Below, one piece after another: positions 61,329 through 64,000 of a stretch of 64,000 bases of DNA. Numbering within the stretch: position 1 is the first letter of the stretch; each line of letters begins with the position of its first letter. The stretch is from Actinoallomurus soli (GTDB taxonomy: Bacteria; Actinomycetota; Actinomycetes; Streptosporangiales; Streptosporangiaceae): positions 1 to 64,000 of the forward strand of contig NZ_JAMXMV010000032.1 in assembly GCF_024055715.1 (NCBI RefSeq), read 5' to 3'. The translations under genes were made by a program, and so were the position numbers. The notes beneath the pieces were generated by a model, which was not told the origin of the DNA, did not search any database, and worked only from the letters and a program-made list of their open reading frames with translations.

Positions 61329-61640
61329 TCACCGGCCGGCGGCCCGCGGCATGATCTCGTCGAGGTGCCGGCGCAGCGCGGCCCGCAGGCTCTCCGCGTC
61401 GAGACGCCCGGGCTGCAGGACGGAGTGCAGCGCGAGCCCGTCGACCAGCGCGTACAGGCGTTCGGTCTCGATGTCCACGTCGATGCCGTCCCGCAGGACG
61501 CCGGTCCGCTCCGCCGCCGCGAGCACCTTGTGGACGAGCTCGCGGGTCTGGTCGTACAGCCGCTCGGCGTACGGTCGCAGTTCCTCGCGGGTGCGGGCGC
61601 TCACGGTGAAGGCCAGCCAGACAGGTGGCAGGAGGCGCGT
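61329..61640 (-). pseudogene. C-terminal fragment of a TetR regulator
   Basis: About 100 codons match only the ligand-binding domain of BetI-type TetR proteins (VWLAFTVSARTREELRPYAE to SLRAALRRHLDEIM). Upstream in frame (61641-61841) the residues are Arg/Pro/Gly-rich with no helix-turn-helix, so the DNA-binding domain is gone. A decayed regulator next to the small membrane protein and acyl-CoA dehydrogenase genes. Confidence 0.75.
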
Positions 61641-61825
61641 CGGTACGCCGAGCCGCTGCTTCGGGCGCTCGCGCGGGAGGACCGGGACGGCCGTCCGGCC
61701 GGGACTCCTCCGGGTCGGCGGAGCGCGGGTGGCGGCGCCCGCCGCGCGGCGGCCCGCGCCCTCCTGGGATACCTCGAAGACCGCCCGGCGCGGGACGGGA
61801 AGGGGACGGACCGGTGAGCCGGGGC

Positions 61826-61993
61826 ATGCCGATCCTGTCATCCGGGGGCGCCCGGGCCGTCGCGGAGGGAGACGGAGACCGGGTCCTCCACGAGCTCGCG
61901 ATGGACTACCTGATCAAAGGCGCGATCGTCATCGTCGCCCTGGTCGTCCTCTGCCTCGTGCTGGTGATCGTCTACCGGAGGGTCGGCAGGTAG
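61826..61993 (+). CDS. Small single-TM protein
   Basis: 55 residues from the ATG at 61826, or only 30 from the ATG at 61901 (MDYLIKGAIVIVALVVLCLV and on to RRVGR). One strong TM helix followed by a basic tail, so N-out/C-in is likely. Neither start has a good Shine-Dalgarno. Its stop abuts the stop of the convergent acyl-CoA dehydrogenase. Unknown function; coding status is uncertain. Confidence 0.45.
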   Translation: MPILSSGGARAVAEGDGDRVLHELAMDYLIKGAIVIVALVVLCLVLVIVYRRVGR

Positions 61994-62998
61994 TCACAGC
62001 GCCAGGGCGGCGGCGAGCCGGGCGCGGTGCGCCTCGGGCGTCCCGAAGAGCCGCGCGGACGCGGTCGCCCGCTTGAGATGCAGCTGGGCGTCGTGCTCCC
62101 AGGTGACGCCGATGCCGCCGAGGATCTGGATCGTCTCGCCCGCCGTGTGCAGGTACGCCTCGGCGCAGTACGACCCGGCGAGCGCGGCGTACACCGGAAG
62201 ACGCTCCGGCTCACGGTCGGCGACCCGCGCCGCCTCGTACGCGGCGGACCGGGCCGACTCGACCCGCAGGAGCATGTCCGCGAGCTTGTGCTTGATCGCC
62301 TGGAAGGCGCCGATCGGCCGGCCGAACTGGACCCGGGTCCGCGCGTGCTCGACGGCCGTCTCCAGGCAGCGCTGGGCGCCGCCGACCTGCTCGGCGGCGA
62401 GCGCGGTCAGGGCGAGGTCGCGCACCCGGCTCAGGTCGCCGTCGATCCGCTCGGCCGGGGCGCCGTCGAACCGAAGGCGCGCCAGCCGCCGCGTCTGGTC
62501 GAGCGTGACGTGCGGAGTCCGCGTGACGTCGGCGCCTCGCACCGCGTAGCTCCGGCCGGCCACCGCGCAGACGATGACATCGGCGAGGTGCCCGTCGAGG
62601 ACGTACGGGGCGGTGCCGGTCAGGTGGTCTCCCTCCGCCGTCAGCTCCCCGTCCAGGACGACGGCCGCGATCAGGGAGCCGTCGGCGATTCCGGCGAGCA
62701 GGCGGCCGTCCCGCACGGCGTACGCGGCGAGCACCGCGGTGGCGAGGTAGGGGACGGGGGTCAGCGCCCGGCCCAGCTCCTCGCAGACGACGGCGAGCTC
62801 GGTGAGCCCGCGGCCTGCTCCGCCGTGCTCCTCGGGGACCGCCAGGCCTGTGAGCCCCAGCTCCCCCGAGAGCCGTCGCCACAGCGCCGCGTCGTGCGCG
62901 GCCGGGTCGGCCATGAGCCGCCGTACGGCAGGGGGCGGGCATGCCTCGCCGAGGAAGGCACGGACGACCGCCCGCAGGTCATCGAGTTCATCGCTCAC
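61994..62998 (-). CDS. Acyl-CoA dehydrogenase, short form
   Basis: 334 residues. LTGLAVPEEHGGAGRGLTELAVVCEELGRALTPVPYLAT near 50-85, RVQFGRPIGAFQAIKHKLADM near 225, and GGIGVTWEHDAQLHLKRA near 300 with a likely catalytic Glu. Shorter than the 383-residue enzyme at 51414, a size contrast seen in the alpha/beta subunits of steroid-type heterotetrameric dehydrogenases. Here the two genes are 9 kb apart but share the operator type. Monocistronic. Confidence 0.88.
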   Translation of the reverse strand: MSDELDDLRAVVRAFLGEACPPPAVRRLMADPAAHDAALWRRLSGELGLTGLAVPEEHGGAGRGLTELAVVCEELGRALTPVPYLATAVLAAYAVRDGRLLAGIADGSLIAAVVLDGELTAEGDHLTGTAPYVLDGHLADVIVCAVAGRSYAVRGADVTRTPHVTLDQTRRLARLRFDGAPAERIDGDLSRVRDLALTALAAEQVGGAQRCLETAVEHARTRVQFGRPIGAFQAIKHKLADMLLRVESARSAAYEAARVADREPERLPVYAALAGSYCAEAYLHTAGETIQILGGIGVTWEHDAQLHLKRATASARLFGTPEAHRARLAAALAL

Positions 62999-63010
62999 GA
63001 GACGATCATA

Positions 63011-63024
63011 ACCAAACGCTTGCT
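63011..63024 (-). promoter_or_regulatory. KstR2-type operator
   Basis: ACCAAACGCTTGCT matches AnCAAGnnCTTGnT with one mismatch (A for G). It lies 12 bases upstream of the acyl-CoA dehydrogenase start at 62998, implying a very short or absent leader. The remaining bases to 63184 hold nothing recognisable. Confidence 0.68.
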
Positions 63025-63184
63025 CGGGGATCGTTCGTGATCCGGCTCACGCTGCTCCGCCGTCGCGACGACCACGTCCTCGCCCCTGGGGCCTGCGGCG
63101 TCCTCACCGTCGGGGTGGTCACGTCCCTGTCGTCGTTGCAGGGGCGGTGACGGGTTCGCCGGTCCGGTCAGGACGACGCCGACG

Positions 63185-63640
63185 TCAACGTGGCCGGTTG
63201 ACCCGGCCGGAGGGCGCCTGGGCGGCGACAAGCCGGGCGGCGATGCCATCGAGCAGGTAGGCCAGGCCCTGCGTGAAGGTGGCGTCCCAGTCGTTCCCGC
63301 TGACGTGACCGTGCTCGGCCAGGGTGGGGTACCGGTCGCGTCGCTCCCGTAGGTGCTCGTCGGCGGCTCGCCGGATGGCCGCCTCATCGTGTCCCTGCCA
63401 GGCGGCCTGCATCATCGTCGACCCGATGACGTAGTTGGCCAGCCCGTAGGCGGCCGCGGTCAGATCCGGGCCGGTGAGTCCGGCCCGGACGAGCGCGGCA
63501 TGCAGGAACTCGGTCCGCTCGAGCACGTTCGGGCCCATGAGCGGCCGGCCCAGCAGGGTGGCCGACCACGGGTGACGGAGCATCGCCACCCGCCATTCGC
63601 CGACCAGCGCGGTGACGTCCGCGCGCCAGTCCCCGGCGGG
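63185..63640 (-). pseudogene. C-terminal fragment of a TetR/AcrR regulator (TetR_C-like)
   Basis: The frame encodes only a TetR C-terminal ligand domain: DWRADVTALVGEWRVAMLRHPW, then GPNVLERTEFLHAALVRAGLTG and NYVIGSTMMQAAWQGHDEAA. The first start codon in the frame is GTG 63589, well inside the domain, and no helix-turn-helix is encoded upstream. Recognisable TetR sequence stops near 63631-63646, exactly where ABC-F-like sequence begins on the other strand. Broken by rearrangement. Confidence 0.75.
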
Positions 63641-64000
63641 TGGCCCGGTTCGAAGAAGCCGGGCCTCCGCAGAGCGCGCCGCGAGAGCAGCGCGTCCGGA
63701 TGCGGCTGCGCGGGGGCCGGACCGGCAAACGCGCGCTCATCTGTGAGCGGTTGGAGCTGACCGGTCTGATGCGGCCGTTCGACCTGGAGGTCTGGTACGG
63801 CGAACGGATCGCGGTGCTCGGCTCGAACGGTTCCGGCAAGTCTCAGTTCCTTCGTCTCCTCGCCACCCTGCCCGCTCCGGAAGTGCCACACCGTGGCCTG
63901 GCACGGCTCGGCGCTCGCGTGGTCCCCGGCCACTTCGTCCAGACCCACGCCCGTCCCGACCTCGACGGGCGGACCCCAGCAGAGATCATCATGACCGAGC
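63640..64000 (+). pseudogene. 5'-truncated ABC-F-like ATPase (partial, runs off the window)
   Basis: The frame reads ARFEEAGPPQSAPREQRVRM, RTGKRALICERLELTGL, then PFDLEVWYGERIAVLGSNGS GKS with a Walker A. This is the interdomain linker and second ATPase domain of an ABC-F protein. TGA at 63613-63615 closes the frame, so the first ATPase domain is missing. ABC-F proteins act on ribosomes and often give antibiotic resistance; a half protein is unlikely to work. The 3' end is outside the window, so its completeness there is unknown. Confidence 0.7.

Noticed and set aside
967-62998. A classical steroid-ring degradation cluster
   Set aside because: The diagnostic kshA/B, kstD, hsaC, ipdA/B and mce genes are not in the window, so only a related CoA-ester pathway is claimed.
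9-63900. CRISPR arrays, insertion sequences, prophage or biosynthetic megasynthases
   Set aside because: No spaced direct repeats of CRISPR type, no transposase or integrase, and no PKS/NRPS domains were seen.

Overview
This is high-GC actinomycete DNA, probably from the Streptosporangiales or a related group (Actinomadura- or Thermomonospora-like). That placement is inferred from GC-rich third positions, many GTG starts, Ser/Thr kinase, MMPL, luciferase-like and PPOX families, a DUF574 methyltransferase and a cellobiose operon of the Streptomyces ceb type. No tRNA, rRNA, CRISPR array or intact mobile element was seen. The right edge cuts through an ABC-F-like gene.

The strongest theme is a dispersed catabolic regulon. 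A TetR regulator at 27005-27682 resembles mycobacterial KstR2. A 14-bp palindrome close to the published KstR2 consensus (AnCAAGnnCTTGnT) lies in front of it and of eight other transcription units: 6304->967 (DUF35, VOC, two acyl-CoA ligases, SDR), 8975->10344 (isochorismatase-like, SDR), 17727->15037 (luciferase-like, acyl-CoA ligase), 22869->23978 (thiolase-like), 53179->51414 (flavin reductase, acyl-CoA dehydrogenase), 53491->55058 (thiolase-like + DUF35), 59931->56153 (luciferase-like, PaaK-like, FadD3-like ligase) and 62998->61994 (acyl-CoA dehydrogenase). Together they look like a CoA-thioester side-chain or ring degradation pathway of steroid-like or alicyclic acids. The substrate is not shown by the sequence, and the classical ring-opening genes (ipdAB, echA20, kshAB) are not in the window.

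Other blocks lie between these units. 6434-8895 holds a penicillin-binding protein and endonuclease V. 10355-15007 holds a serine hydrolase, a cyclase-family hydrolase and a MarR-controlled MFS/SDR pair. 18053-19860 is a MarR/amidohydrolase pair. 19934-22774 holds a Dabb protein, EamA exporter, Lrp regulator and DUF574 methyltransferase. 24144-26935 holds an MMPL transporter and a ferritin-like protein. 28455-30923 is a secreted WxL-like/DUF916-like surface-protein cluster.

31514-37438 is a complete cellobiose/cello-oligosaccharide operon (cebE-cebF-cebG-bglC-cebR) with a perfect CebR box upstream and a variant box in front of cebR. 37480-51367 is mixed: a Ser/Thr kinase with a very short activation segment, a PLP decarboxylase, Nudix, RpiB-like and PTH2-like proteins, MFS transporters, a MarR-PDZ fusion, a degenerate nuclease-fold protein and a membrane protein with TRRD repeats.

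The last 4 kb shows decay: two TetR fragments without DNA-binding domains and a 5'-truncated ABC-F-like gene, beside a lone acyl-CoA dehydrogenase.
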